From Lycium barbarum (lineage: Eukaryota; Streptophyta; Magnoliopsida; Solanales; Solanaceae): 64,000 bases of DNA. The position numbers and the translations under genes are program-made. The stretch lies in contig NC_083345.1 of NCBI RefSeq assembly GCF_019175385.1, positions 43,856,098 to 43,920,097 on the forward strand, written 5' to 3'. Position 1 is the stretch's first letter. Each line of letters begins with the position of its first letter. Under the pieces are notes generated by a model. It was not told where the DNA came from. It ran no database searches and was given only the letters and a program-made list of their open reading frames with translations. Positions 24,776-36,557 of the stretch are shown piece after piece.

Positions 24776-27241
24776 TGTAACGACCCGGTCAGTTGTTTTG
24801 AGAACCGATGCTTTGTTTTGCGTGTCGTCTATTTTAGAAGTTCCGTAATAATTATTTTGACTTGCTTGAAAAATTTGAGGATAAACGGATATCATTTCCT
24901 ACACTTTGGGAGAAGGTTTCATTTTGAAAATTCCGGCATTTAATTATTTGGATTAATCGATCATTTTGGTAAAATATGATCTGAATAACAATCTGAAGAT
25001 TTCGTTAGATTTGTAATATTATTTATGACCTATAAAAATTGACGCAGCTAATTTTAGAGTTCGTTTGGTTGGTTTTTGATAATTAAGTCGGCTTTAATAT
25101 TTAATATGCTTATTTATGGTGAAAAGATGGTCACGAGAAGAAATACAACCTGGATTAGAAATCTGTTCGTTTTGTTAGCTTCATTGATCATTTGTGACTT
25201 GTAGGAACTTTCAGAATTGGATTTGGACTTCATTTGGTCAAGTTTAGGTGTTTGAGTTGTTGACATAAGTCAGCGCCTTCGACGCTTTGATATACCATTA
25301 TATCCATTTGATGTTGGAATTGAGTTTTGATTGTTGGGATAGATGCATATTGAAATTTATGAACCGTAGAAACTTGAATCGTCGAATCCCGATGTCGTAT
25401 GAGGGAGTTATGGTCATTTTAATATCGGGAAAAATTACTAGTTTCTAGTGTGGTTGCAAATGCGAGGCAGTGGTCGCAAATGCAAAAAATATGTTCGCAA
25501 AAGTGACTCTGGTCGCAAATGCGAGTTTCTTGGGCGCAAATGCGATGGTCACTGTGTATTAAAAATCAGATTTCACCCATTTGGTATTTTCATCATATCT
25601 TGAGTTCTAGAGCTCTGATTTGGGCAATTTTCGCGACGTTTTCTTGTTTGGAAGAGAGGGTGAGATTCTAATCTTTATTTTCATGATCTTCTTGGTCTAT
25701 TAGCATTTATTTCATGATTTGGTTGGGGAAAATTTGAGTTTTGAGCTCTAGGGATAAGAGAATGGAAAATCTTGATTTGGGAATCGATTCATGGATGTAT
25801 TTGGGTGATTTCAAGGGTGTCTTCAAGTTTCTTCGTGGGGTAAGTTTCTGACGTTCCTTTTTACCATTCTACCTTTGATTATTACGAAATATCATCATAG
25901 AATTCAAGATTTAATCATAGAAATTTGGGGTTTTCCATGGAAATGAGTTTTCAAGAAATTTATCCAATTGGAGGTCTATTTGGGAATAGATTTTAAAGAT
26001 TTTTGAGATTTTTACTATTTAGACTATGGGTAAGATGAATTTATGTCAAAATTTCAATTGTGCCCTTAGGGGCTCGGGGTACCCTTTTTGGGTTCGGCTT
26101 TGGATTCCGAACTAAAGTATATCAATATAGGTATCATTGGGCTCGTTTAAACTCGCAGAATACTATTTTGACTATATTGGACCCCATTTGGCAACGAAAT
26201 TACAATTTTACCTTTCGGGACTCGAAATTGGCTTTTTGGGTGACTTTTGTGGACCCGAATTATTATCATAGCAATTTGGGTGTCTACGGACTCGTGTACT
26301 CACGTAGATTTTGTATTTGAACAGTTTGGGATCGTTAGAGGCTTTGAAGAAGGGCATGGCCGTGTGGTGATCGCTTGAGCTTTGAACTTCAAATCAGGCA
26401 TGTTGAGATTTTTTACTCTAATTTAAGCATCATAGTTGGTTTAAATTGGACTACTAATAGGGGATAACAGGGTAATGAAAGGGGGTCTCAATACTTGCAA
26501 GGTGACAAGCACTTGTATCGGGTACCGGCGTCATAATAAGGTTATTTGCGTAATTTCCATTGTATAGTCCGGTCTGAATGCCACGCTTTGGGCACTAGCT
26601 GATAGCATGGATTATTTTTGTCTGTGATCGGGATATGAGGCCTCTTATTTCTTATTTCTATGCTTATTTCCTGTCTTATCTGTGATTGTATGTTTTCATC
26701 ACTCCTAAATACTCCTTTAAAAGTGAAAAAGAGCTAAAGATCGAGTCTTTATTGCTTGATTTGATTTCTCATGGTTGTGCATGTCATATCCATGCTTTAT
26801 ATAGTATCTCATATGCTTTTGAGGATACGTTTGTGATGTCCGAAAGGAAATGATGGTATATTATAAGCTAGACTGGCTAGATGACAGGTAATATGAGCCT
26901 AAGGGCTGAGTACTATGATTTGGAGCCTACGGAGCCAAGTATTGTGATTGGAAGTCTAAAAAGGTTGATACCCAATGTGATCTTGGAGATCTAAAAATTC
27001 CGGGTTGGTATATGGACCTCGCGAGTCCCTCATGGATCACGATTCATAGAATTTGAATGTGTGTGTATCGGGAGATGGAAATGGCCTTACATTACATATC
27101 ATTACATTTTGATGGTTTTTTCTTGTTGTATATCTTATTGACTTGTTGTTGGGATTGCCTTAAATGCCCTTGATACTGGATGAACTTGAGGATTAGATGG
27201 TTTATCTAGGCTTGTAACCGAAGATTATTGTATTTCTTATG

Positions 27242-27273
<32 letters not shown>

Positions 27274-27799
27274 GGACTAATTGCGGTTAATTGTGGAAGT
27301 AGTAATCGTAGGTCAACCCTCGTCTTCGTTTTCGTTAGGGTTAGTCGACGATGCTGCTGAGTACATGTTGTTTCCCGTACTCACGCTGCACTTTTTTTGT
27401 GTGCAGCTTTTGTGCCCAGTACTAGTGGACCTCGAGATTACTCGGCTACTCATTGAAGAGGCTATTCCGGAGAGTTCGGGGTGAGCTACATGACGATCCG
27501 TAGCACCGGATTTTCCCTCTATCCCTTTATTTCCTATCCTTTTAATTCAGACAGTGTATTGAGTACTATTTCAGACTTGTATTCATATCTCAGAAGTTCT
27601 TGTACTAGTGACACCAAATTCGGGGAAGGTTGTACCTTTATTTCCGTATTTTATGCTATTAAGGATATTTAATACTTGAAATTGACTTGTGTGATAATTC
27701 TGCATGTCTTAACCGTCTCTTCGTAATTTGGGGTTGTGAATGACTTACTACCTTGATTGGAGTTAGTGCCTTCACAACTTATGAAATTGGGTCGTGACA
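24776..27799 (+). mobile_element. Solo gypsy LTR 'B'
   Basis: 3024 bp, starts TGTAACGACCCGGTC and ends GGGTCGTGACA. No internal domain or second LTR is adjacent, so it is a solo LTR left by recombination. The flanks, AAAAG on the left and AAGAT on the right, do not match, so either the target duplication has mutated or the LTR derives from recombination between two elements. Six variants of CGCAAATGCGA cluster at 25458-25545 ahead of a TATA-like site (about 25553). A (TTA)n run lies at 27242-27273. ORFs inside are not gene-like. Confidence 0.82.
27242..27273. repeat. (ATT)n microsatellite
   Basis: About ten ATT units within the solo LTR, directly readable. Confidence 0.95.
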
Positions 27800-28760
27800 A
27801 AGATTCACTTTATCAATAATAGAGAATATTTGGAGCTAGTGAACAGTCCAGTTATGAAGAAGCACAAGAGCTTAAGACTTTTTACTTCTTCTCTTTTCTT
27901 AGGAATGGATAGTGTAATTAAATTTAAATTTCATTCTATAAAGTATAAATTTAAAGAAATTGACATATCCGAGTTATATGATATTTTGGAGGATTAATTC
28001 CATTAAGATTAGTTTCTCGTTGAAATATTTGTGCCATCTGACATGGGAAGGTGCTATTTTGGTGAAATATTTACTGTAGTATTTCTAGTTTACTTAGAAA
28101 ACGAACTTAATTAATTAAAAATGGAATTACTTAATTAATCAGAAAAAAGAAAAATTTATAACTAAAAACAATCAACAATTAAGTAGTTAATTAATTACGA
28201 GGAAAAAAAAACGAACACCAACTGGCAGTCGTGACTGCCAGTTGCACGAAGGGAAAACAATAATTACTTTGAAAATCGAGACTTATAAACGTTAATCATG
28301 CTTAGGAGCATTATTTATTAAATAATGACATAAAAATTTCATATTAAAATACCTTGATTGAAGGATGTTTGGGGTTGTTTAAATCAAGTTGCACAGCGTT
28401 TTTTCCCTCGAAATTCAAGCCTAGATTCTTATTCCTTGACTCAAATATATCGAGAATCATGATTTTGAGAAAGAAATTTTAAATGAAAATGACATATTTG
28501 ATGGTGAGACCTCGGAAAAAGGGCTTTAATGCGTTTTCCTTTAAAAAATTAGAATAGGAGACCAGTGGGGAAGAAGGGTCAGATTTAAGGGAGGTATAGC
28601 GCAGTTTTTTTTCTGCGCTACATGGTTCAATTTCAATGTATAGCCGGCCATTAGCAAAGTCGCCTATAGAGCATGAAAAAATTGCGGTATAGATAGTTTG
28701 GATACTTTTTTTTAGCCATTATTTTGGTTCATTTGAATTTTTTTCCCATCAATTAGGTTC
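27800..28760. mobile_element. Decayed relative of the PMD-carrying transposon end
   Basis: The stretch 28340-28740 parallels the right end of the 48562-54063 element. It shares a 'ttgaa/ttaatcgagttg'-like start, 'ctcgaaattcaagcctagat', 'ccttgactcaaatatatcga', then 'tatagcgcag...ctgcgcta' near 28598-28620 and 'ttttggttcatttgaa' near 28730. It looks like an older copy of that terminus. The other end was not found. Confidence 0.5.
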
Positions 28761-29081
28761 CCGACTGGGAGAAAGAGATAGCAAAAAGACACAAAACAAA
28801 TGTTCTGAATTTTGTTAAGACAAAAGATTAAGAGAATATTGGATTCCTCCTGTATGAGGTTAATGTTGCCTAATGGAGTAAAAAAGTAATGCATTGTCCA
28901 TGTACAAAATTTAAACTCAATTAGATATCACAGTCACATTAATTATTTACTATTCCTCGTATTTTTATATGGGGTCCCACCTTATTTAATAGAATTTGCA
29001 GTACCTCTTTAAAACCTAGCTTTACTTCTTGAAATAAAAGTGGCAACATATTTCACTACTCTTGTTATCCATATCCTTTCG
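28761..29081. other. No feature recognised
   Basis: AT-rich; the minus-strand frame at 28712-28894 has no family resemblance. Confidence 0.5.
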
Positions 29082-29599
29082 GTACAGTGAAACTTCTTAT
29101 AATTGTCATTCGTTATAACAATATTTCATTATAACGACGTAATTTTCTCCGTAACTAATTGTTTATGTTATATTTGAATTCTCTATAATAATATTCTACC
29201 TATAACAGTAGTAACATTCGTCGTAGCGATACGAGTACATTTTGTAAAATTACCTATCTATAACAAACATACTCAAATATTGTGTAATAATATTTTATAA
29301 AAAATATATTATGTATAAAAATAAAATATTAAAATATTTATGGTGATCATCATTAATGTTATGCACATTGTAAATTTCAGTAAGAATATCTAAAAAGGAA
29401 AAAAATACATTTCTCATAGTAATCTGATTTAATTTGGACAAAATACTTCGTCAATTCAAGCGTTATATCATCACTAAGAGACTGAAATTATGAAACAACT
29501 TATAATTGTAGAATTCTTACTCAAACTTGAAATTATTAAATTCTCAATTAATTTTAAATGCATATGTTCCTTAGATGTTAATTCTTGGGAAAATACATT

Positions 29600-30445
29600 A
29601 ACCCCCCCCCCCCCCAACGTATAGCCGGATTAATTATAACGCACCCAATCTTTGCGGGCGACCTATTACCCCCCCCCCCCCCCCCAGTCTACATTTTTCT
29701 GTATTTTTGTAACATTTTCTAGCTGACGTGGCAAAAAAAAATGAATCCCAGTTGCACAGTGAAGAGTGTTGCACATTCTCCACCACGTCACCGCCACGTC
29801 AGACCACGTCACCACCACGTTGTTTTTTCATTTAATAGTTCAAATTAAAATAACACATTAATAATTAAATTTACACATTAATAATTAAAATAACACATTA
29901 ATAATTAAATTAACACATTAAAATAACACATTAATAATTAAAATAACACATTAATAATTAAATTAACACATTAAAATAACACATTAATAATTAAATTAAC
30001 ACATTAAAATAAAACATTAATAATATCTCACCCACTCCCACCCCCACGTCACCGCCACGTCTCTGCCTGTTGCTGCTGCTGCTGCTGGCGGCAGCAGTGG
30101 TGTGGCGGCAGCGGCAGCGATGGTGTGGCGGCGGCGGCAGCAATGGTTGACGAGAAAGAAGAAGAAAGAGAAAAAGGAGAAAGAAGAAGAAAGAGAGGGA
30201 GGGTGGGGGTAGGTGAAATATAAATAAATTTTTAAAAATTATTTTTTAATATAAATAAATTTTTAAAAATTATTTTTTATTAAAATATCTCGTTTCACTC
30301 GCCATATTTTATTTTATTTTGCCACGTCAGCCGAAAATGTTACAAAAATACAGAAAAATGTAGACGGGGGGGGGGGGGGTAATAAGTCGCCCGCAAAGGT
30401 TGAGTGCGTCATAATTAATCCGGCTATACGTTGGGAGGTTTTAAT
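29600..30445. mobile_element. Foldback element with homopolymer C/G tracts
   Basis: Inverted arms of about 140 bp, separated by about 550 bp. The left arm carries CAACGTATAGCCGGATTAAT, a second C run and CTGTATTTTTGTAACATTTTC. The right arm mirrors these, including a G run of about 13 at 30366-30378. Between the arms lie an ACACATTAATAATTAAA-type tandem array (29860-30025), CACGTCACC repeats, and a GCN/GGC-rich purine segment (30065-30210). No coding region. Probably non-autonomous. Confidence 0.75.
29846..30025. repeat. Tandem array of AT-rich ~33-bp unit
   Basis: Multiple copies of ACACATTAATAATTAAA and ACACATTAAAATA in alternating order, inside the foldback element. Confidence 0.9.
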
Positions 30446-30725
30446 TATCGGTGTGGTACAAATAATTATGGATTTATTAGTAATTTATTAGTCTATTTAA
30501 TTTTTAATTAATAAAATATGAAAATCAATTGAGATTTTGAAATTAACAAGTATATTGTTTCGTTTATAACATAAAAAGTATAAAAAAAAAGAATTGTTTG
30601 CGTACTTTTGTTTTGTAACAGCTAAATGAGATCTAAACATCAAATGTCAGTATACATACATAACACCTCACTATAACAACCATGAAATTTTCGGACAAAT
30701 GTTGTCATTATAGAGAGGTTTGACT

Positions 30726-31509
30726 CCTTAAAATGTAGAGAACTCCAACTTGTGTATTTCTTTTTGAAGTGTCAAATAGTTTTAAGCGCAACACAAGACT
30801 AATAATCACAACCACATGAAATGATGAAAGTTATTGGCAAGAAAATTGTGAATTAATTTTAATTCTAACGCTTGATTTCACTTGCCTACTGAATCTTATA
30901 GAAAAAGTAAGTGCGCATAAAAGTGGGACGATTTTACATGATATATGAGTCCACTTCCATATTTTCTGCTTGATCTCATTATTGCAAAAATACAAAGACA
31001 ACCTTGTTTTGTACTATTTGCAACACCCTACAATAGTTCCCTACTAATACCTGGCAGCAAATTAAAATGTCTGCCTTTGCGTTCACTTGCCTCGTAAGAT
31101 TTCCTTTTAGGATGTCTTCTATGTGAAAATTAAGCCAGTAAGTTCTCATTTCTAGAATTCAGAATTTATAAATTTAAAATTTTAGCCCCGCTCGTGCATA
31201 CATGATCACTATTTATCTCATGTTTTGTGCGTGTCCTTTTGCGTAGACATCGTGAAAATATTCCTTTTATCATTCCAATTCTATTGAATGTTCCCCAAGG
31301 TACACAAATAGATTTCTATTTAAGCTCTCCAAATTGAAGTTCCACTTCCATAACTAACATCAAAGATTTATTTTCTTGTTCTCATTGTCTACCTTCTAAA
31401 TTCTAATACATTGCCTCATATTCAAAGCCAAATTTATACTCAGGGGTACATTAAAAATCAATCCAGAATTTGAATTTGATGGTGAATTCTAAGGCAACAC
31501 AAGTAGTAC
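30726..31509. other. No gene recognised upstream of decarboxylase remnant
   Basis: AT-rich and non-coding as far as I can see. It may hold the former promoter of the decarboxylase gene, but no TATA box or start codon could be tied to it with confidence. Confidence 0.4.
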
Positions 31510-31948
31510 TCTTCTAGACCCTGAGGAATTTAGAAAACAAGGCCATATGAGGGTTGATTTTCTAGCTGACTACTTTAACAATATCGAAAAGTACCCCGTT
31601 CGTAGTCAAGTTGAACCTGGTTATCTTAAAAGCTATTACCCGATTCTGCTCCAAACGAGCCCGAAGCAATTGAGAAAATACTCCAAGATGTCCAAAGAGA
31701 TATTTTTCCAGGATTGACGCATTGGCAAAGTCCGATTTTCTTTGCTTACTTCCCTTGTATTTCAAGCACTGCTGGAATTCTAGGTGAAAAGCTTAGTGCT
31801 GGTCTTAATGTGGTTGGCTTTAGTTGGATAGCATCACCAGCTGCTACTGAGCTAGAGAGCATTGTCATGGATTGGCTTGGGAAACTAATCAGTCTTCCCA
31901 AGACATACCTTTTTCCTGGTGGTGGTGGAGGTGTTATACAAGGTAATA
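31510..31948 (+). pseudogene. Aromatic amino acid decarboxylase remnant, N-terminal part
   Basis: The translation reads DPEEFRKQGHMRVDFLADYF, IEKYPVRSQVEPGYL, then after a frameshift near 31635 [34 protein letters not shown] and GGGGGVIQG. This is the N-terminal half of the plant tyrosine/tryptophan decarboxylase family (PLP-dependent group II), cytosolic enzymes that make tyramine or tryptamine. The similarity stops at 31945 in 'caaggtaatat', which resembles a splice donor. The family is usually intron-less in this group of plants (recalled), so an insertion is as likely as an intron. Coding continues at 47853. Confidence 0.92.
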
Positions 31949-31957
31949 TTTGCAATT

Positions 31958-32560
31958 GGGAAAAAGTGCAAATCTACTCCTCAACTTTGTAATTTAAAGC
32001 AGATATACCCTCGTTATAAAAGTGGTGCAAATATACTCCTGCCGTCATAAAATGGTACAAATATCCCCTTTTTGCTGACGGATTTTTTTTTAAATCATTT
32101 AGTTTATTTTTTAATTAAAAAAAAACACATGGCTTTAAAATAAAGGTTTATTCATTTTTTTAAGTAGACATATTTTTTCTAAAGCCACATGATAAATTTT
32201 TTTCTGGTAGGTCGGGTCTGATTCGTTTAAAAAAATGGATAGACTTTTTTTTTTAAATGCCACAGAGATATTTTTTTAAGCGAACCAGATCCGACCACCA
32301 GAAAACAATTTACCATTTGGCATTGAAAAAAATGGGTAGAATTTTTTTAAAGCCACATGAAATTTTTTTAATTAAAAAATAAGATAAATGATTTAAAATA
32401 AAATTCTGTTAGCGAAAATGGTATATTTGCACTATTTATGTAAGGGTAGAGACATATTTACACTATTTTGTAACGGTAAGAATATATATACAACACTTTT
32501 TAAATTGGGGTACATCTCCTCTAAATTCCAAAATTGAGGGGTATATTTGCACCTTTGTCC
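31958..32560. mobile_element. MULE-type MITE with 9-bp TSD
   Basis: Terminal inverted repeats of about 50 bp: left GGGAAAAAGTGCAAATCTAC; right end, reverse-complemented, GGACAAAGGTGCAAATATAC. The flanks are TTTGCAATT (31949-31957) and TTTACAATT (32561-32569), a 9-bp target duplication with one mismatch, as made by Mutator-like transposases. Non-coding. It sits immediately beside the first decarboxylase fragment. Confidence 0.85.
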
Positions 32561-32569
32561 TTTACAATT

Positions 32570-32773
32570 TAATCTAGGCATTTGCTAACCTTATTATAGA
32601 TGAAAAAAGAGAATAACACAATTCAATGGATAAAATTTTATGAAGTAAAAAAGGGAGATGAATGCGAAGTACACTACTAATTTTAGAAAAAACTTCATTC
32701 CTACAGAAAAAACACATTAGACTTATATCATCAACATTAATTAGGGAAACTCCTCGTACAATAGAAAAAATAC

Positions 32774-32823
<50 letters not shown>

Positions 32824-32826
32824 TTT
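32570..32826. other. AT-rich spacer with (AT)n
   Basis: Contains an (AT)n microsatellite at 32776-32821. No gene recognised. Confidence 0.7.
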
Positions 32827-33700
32827 TGTTAACCTACGACATAAAGGTTGTAGGTTAAAATTGTACCCACTTTTTTATTCTCTAAAATACCCCTGACACC
32901 TCATTAAAATGTAAAACTTCAGGGACTTTTTTGTCTTTTCATCCTCACCCAATTTTCCTTCTTCCCCATTTTCCACCCTTCTCTACCTCTCTGGATATCC
33001 AATTACAGATTCAACCCATTTTCCTAATTCTAGTTTCCTTCTTGATCAACTGAAAATGGCATTCTAAAATTGAGATTCACTCAACTATTTGATCAATACT
33101 CTCAAGGGTATGTATTTTTTAAAAAATCCAACTCAATCATCCTTCATAAGAAACTTAACAGTAAACCCTTAAACTAATCCACTTTCAAAGGATACCTAAC
33201 TCTAAAGTCTAAACCAATTCCAGGGATTTTCATAAAAGTTCTTATCACAAAATGAATTGACATCGGGGTGTTCTTGAATTTCAAAAATTTATAGTTTGGT
33301 TTTTTCAGTTTTAAAATTTGTTTGTTCTTTGCAATTTAAACAGATATTCCGACAGTTGATTCAGATTTCAGTTTTATACGTTAGAAATTAAAAACTCGTC
33401 CATATGACAGCAATTGCAGTTCGTTAGCTAAAATAAAGAAACGACAGGTAGCCCAGTCTATATTGACCAGAGCTATTGAATTTGTGTATGAAGGCTTGAA
33501 GGTGGTTGGTGGTTCTCATTGGTGATGAACTGAAATGGAGACCGGATGAAACAGGGTAGAAGGAACGAGTTAGGGATTATGATGAAATGACAGAAAAAGC
33601 CCTACTTTTAATGTACTGGAAAAAAAATGCTTTCCAGGAATTCAAATGGTGGGTACGATAATGCTAACCGACAATCTTAATGTAGTAGGTTAGTGACCCC
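32827..33700. mobile_element. Non-autonomous TIR element
   Basis: The left end carries GTTAACCTACGACATAAAGG and about 20 bases on TTGTACCCAC. The right end reverse-complemented reads ACTAACCTACTACATTAAGA and ends in the same GTACCCAC. The arms are about 45 bp and imperfect. The interior is non-coding. Its family and target duplication were not resolved. Confidence 0.65.
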
Positions 33701-33749
33701 TCCCCCCACGCCTCCCTCTCTCTCTTTATATATATACTAGAAGATTGGT

Positions 33750-33768
33750 GCCCGTGCAAGGCACGGGC
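33750..33768. repeat. GCCCGTGC hairpin
   Basis: A perfect 8-bp stem, GCCCGTGC-AAG-GCACGGGC, follows 'ctctttatatatatactag'. A similar module (CTACGTGC-ATC-GCACGGGC) occurs at 45374-45392. Such hairpins are found at ends of some plant Helitrons (recalled); this is only a hint. Confidence 0.6.
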
Positions 33769-33781
33769 CTATGCACGACAC

Positions 33782-35019
33782 TATCCTTTGTAAGTTTGTA
33801 TTATTAACACTTCACAACATTGATAAAAAGAAATTCAAGCCAAAAATAGAGGACGTAAAGTACTATATTCAGTATAAACCAGTACCCTAAAATCCAAGAA
33901 GTTTTACGGAGGACATATCCATTTCCAATTTCCAACAGAAAAGAAAGCTTTCTTCTTTTTCTTTTTAATATATTTTAAAATATTGATAAATCACAAAACT
34001 ATTGTACCCCATTCAAAGACACTTCACTGAGAACTAAAAGCAGCACCATCACTTGTCCAGTAAAGAGGCCTGGATATCATAAACAATAACTAAATAAACA
34101 GTCAGATAGATGATGTTCATTGTTCCGAAGGTATTAAATGGTATGTTTTGGTACTCGGAATCTGCTTTTTATACGACCAACCTTTCTCTTCTCACTGGCC
34201 TAAGGATTTTATGATGCATTTTTCATCATTACTAAAGTGTATTCCCTGAAATAGGCCGTTGTATTCTCCTCTCTTAATTTTTGTATCACCTTGAAATCAT
34301 CTTGCTCGTTATACGACATATCAACAGACAAAAAATATTAAATTCATCCGTACAGCCTTAAAAGTATTCATGTGTAAACTAAACAAATCAGTATATCAAC
34401 AGGTTACGTCCATCGAACAGTAAGGGATCATAATCCCAATACTTTTTGGTTGAATCAAATAGATGTATGTGTAGAATCCTTTAAGAAAGTTAACAAAAGA
34501 GATGGACTATGTGTCCACTGTAAAAATCTCAGTCCATCAGACCCCTTTTAAATCTCCTTTCATGATCAGCACCTATTTAATATAAGTCTATCTGCGTGTT
34601 ATTCTGACATGGTATAAGAATTTCATCAGTGAACATTTAGAGAGATGAGGGAAATATAAAGGTCTAGTGTGCGGAGGTTGCGACTAATACTGGTGCGCAC
34701 GTTATAAAAAAGAAGCGGGCAGAACAACTGCTATTGTTTTCTCCAACCGTTGTCAATACCAAATTATTTAGTGTAGTCCAAATTTGGAATACTCGAAAAT
34801 GTTAAATTTGTCCTCGCTATTTTTAGAGCAATGTTAAAGTCTACTCTGAAAAATTTAAATAGATCGGTAGTTTTAAGGCTCCCTATCAAGAAATAAAGCT
34901 TTATTTCGATATGAACACAACTGTTATAAAACAATAACAGCACATGACCAAAATTAAATATGATAAACACATAGTAAAGGATGAATATGTTATTAAAACT
35001 TAAATTAAGTTCTGGATAC
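33782..35019. other. Non-coding by inspection; possible 3' part of minus-strand gene
   Basis: No recognisable exon was confirmed. A minus-strand open stretch near 34218-34322 (MSYNEQDDFKVIQKLREENT) is present, but I cannot assign it. Confidence 0.35.
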
Positions 35020-35169
35020 CTGCAATACAGCTGCAATGTAATTTCTCCGGCAAATGAATAGATTTTTGCTCCTTCCCAATATCTCATCTTTTTCAATTAC
35101 TGTTCTTTTACCTCTAAGTAATTGTAATGCTATCACATGAGAAACCAACAAAATTGAAAACAAAAGACC
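35020..35169 (-). CDS. Probable exon of DHH phosphoesterase-like gene
   Basis: Exactly 150 nt between an acceptor (TTCTTGACAG) and a donor (CAG/GTATCC) on the minus strand, open in phase 0, coding 50 residues (GLLFSILLVSHVIALQLLRG to RRNYIAAVLQ). Together with the exon at 36411-36557, also phase 0, it forms a consistent gene model. The segment with 'GKRTVIEKDEILGRSKNLFI' resembles the helical linker after the DHH domain in plant DHH-family proteins. The family call rests mainly on the other exon. Upstream catalytic exons were not found, so this could be a captured gene fragment. Confidence 0.5.
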
Positions 35170-35987
35170 CTGTCAAGAACAAAAGATTTTATAAATAAAA
35201 AGGGGAAGATGAAAAGAATGATGAGAACAAAATAAAAGTAATGTCAACAGCCAAGAGTGCTAAAATTCAGTCATGCAACATGGCTACAACCCAAATAACA
35301 AACAAAATTGCAAATTTCTACTATTAATAAAGAGACTCGATTGTCAATATATAATGCATGAGGGACCTCAAGGACAATAAGAGTAGAGAAACCTTTTACA
35401 CGAACGGACAATCTATGACACCTCATAATATTGCTTGAATGATCTTATTCTCTAGGAAAATTGGGAATATCTATTATGATATGGTTAGTCTTAAGTAAAG
35501 TACTATATGCCAATGATGATAATTCTGGAAGCCTAACGACATAATTCATCTTAGATATGGATGATTTCGTCCAAGACCCTTTTTCCTTAAAAGGACATTA
35601 GAACCTTTTTTCTGCATAGTACCAAAGAAGGAGCAGAGACCTCATACTGAATGCTATAAGCCCAAACATCGTTCCCACTCCTTCCTCAAACTTACTTAAC
35701 AATCTATTCATTATTGGACATAATAAATATTATTTAAATCATCTCTACAGGTTTAAATGCCCCTTAAATTTAATCTGAAAAAGCAGAGTTGTTATTAGTC
35801 AATAAATATGATTTATGGACTGGACATTATTGTACTCTTTGAATATGGGCAAACGAAAGTTCAGAAGCTAATATTAATCCTTCAAGATTCTAAAACACAA
35901 AAATTTAAATTGAAATTTAAGTAATGGTTGCCTCTAAACAGGTGACCTAATTCTGTTGTAAAAATAAATCATGGATCCATACCAAGT

Positions 35988-36401
35988 AGCCAAATGACAA
36001 CCACCAAAGGAGAAGTTTGCGCTAGTTTGGATTTTATCTAACTCTCTCTGTTTGTTTAGCTAAAAAGTAGCAATACTATTGCATTCAAACTTCAATACAC
36101 TCAAATAGTACTATATTGGAACTGAGGTAAGCGAACTATGTTCTGATATAGCATAAAGTATCATTCATGAAACGAACTTAATAACATGGTACTGGACAAT
36201 TAGTAATAATCGAGCAAAACGACTTCAAATCAATTCACTAAGATCAGAAAGGATTACTCCTCAGCCTCGTAGTGCAAATAAATGGACAAATATATAGCGC
36301 CAAATGCATGCTTTATTATGTCCGGTCTTCCATCCTGGACAACCAAGCCCCTCCTCCCACACATATACACACACACGAGACAAAGCAAAGGTCAGGAAAT
36401 A
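35988..36401. repeat. Partial segmental duplication, copy 1
   Basis: Nearly identical to 37348-37720, offset 1360 bp. Only a few substitutions and one length difference are visible. This copy has about 45 extra bases (36348-36392, including an ACACACACAC stretch). Confidence 0.93.
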
Positions 36402-36410
36402 ACTGCGAAC

Positions 36411-36557
36411 CTGTTCATATATATGAGGATTAGTGATGCAATTCAATTCCCTAATATCAAGCAAACTCCATCTGTGAATATCTCCATCCTCTATATATTT
36501 TAGAACATTTTCAACTGGATCTTGAAAATTATAGTTTAGCAAGCTGATAGCATCCCC
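36411..36557 (-). CDS. Probable exon of DHH phosphoesterase-like gene (EDGD motif)
   Basis: Exactly 147 nt (49 codons) between acceptor TTAATGCACAG and donor CAG/GTTCGC on the minus strand, open in phase 0. It contains VLKYIEDGDIHRWSL, which resembles the 'F-EYIEDGDLWRW' block of plant DHH-family phosphoesterases. Reading downstream on the minus strand, the next exon candidate is 35020-35169. The DHH-containing exon expected at higher coordinates was not found; candidate pieces at 37985-38080, 41150-41220 and 42546-42607 are open but unassigned. It may be a real intron-rich gene, a fragment or a pseudogene. Confidence 0.5.

Larger units (their letters stand above)
29082..30725. mobile_element. 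TIR transposon with nested foldback element
   Basis: The left end (CAGTGAAACTTCTTATAATTG) and the right end, reverse-complemented (GAGTCAAACCTCTCTATAATG), form long degenerate terminal inverted repeats. Subterminal 'ttataac' repeats are of a kind widespread in plant DNA transposons. The body is non-coding and is split by the foldback element at 29600-30445. No clear target duplication. Non-autonomous. Confidence 0.6.

Noticed and set aside
34218..34322. Open minus-strand peptide MSYNEQDDFKVIQK...
   Set aside because: No splice context or family match strong enough to call an exon.
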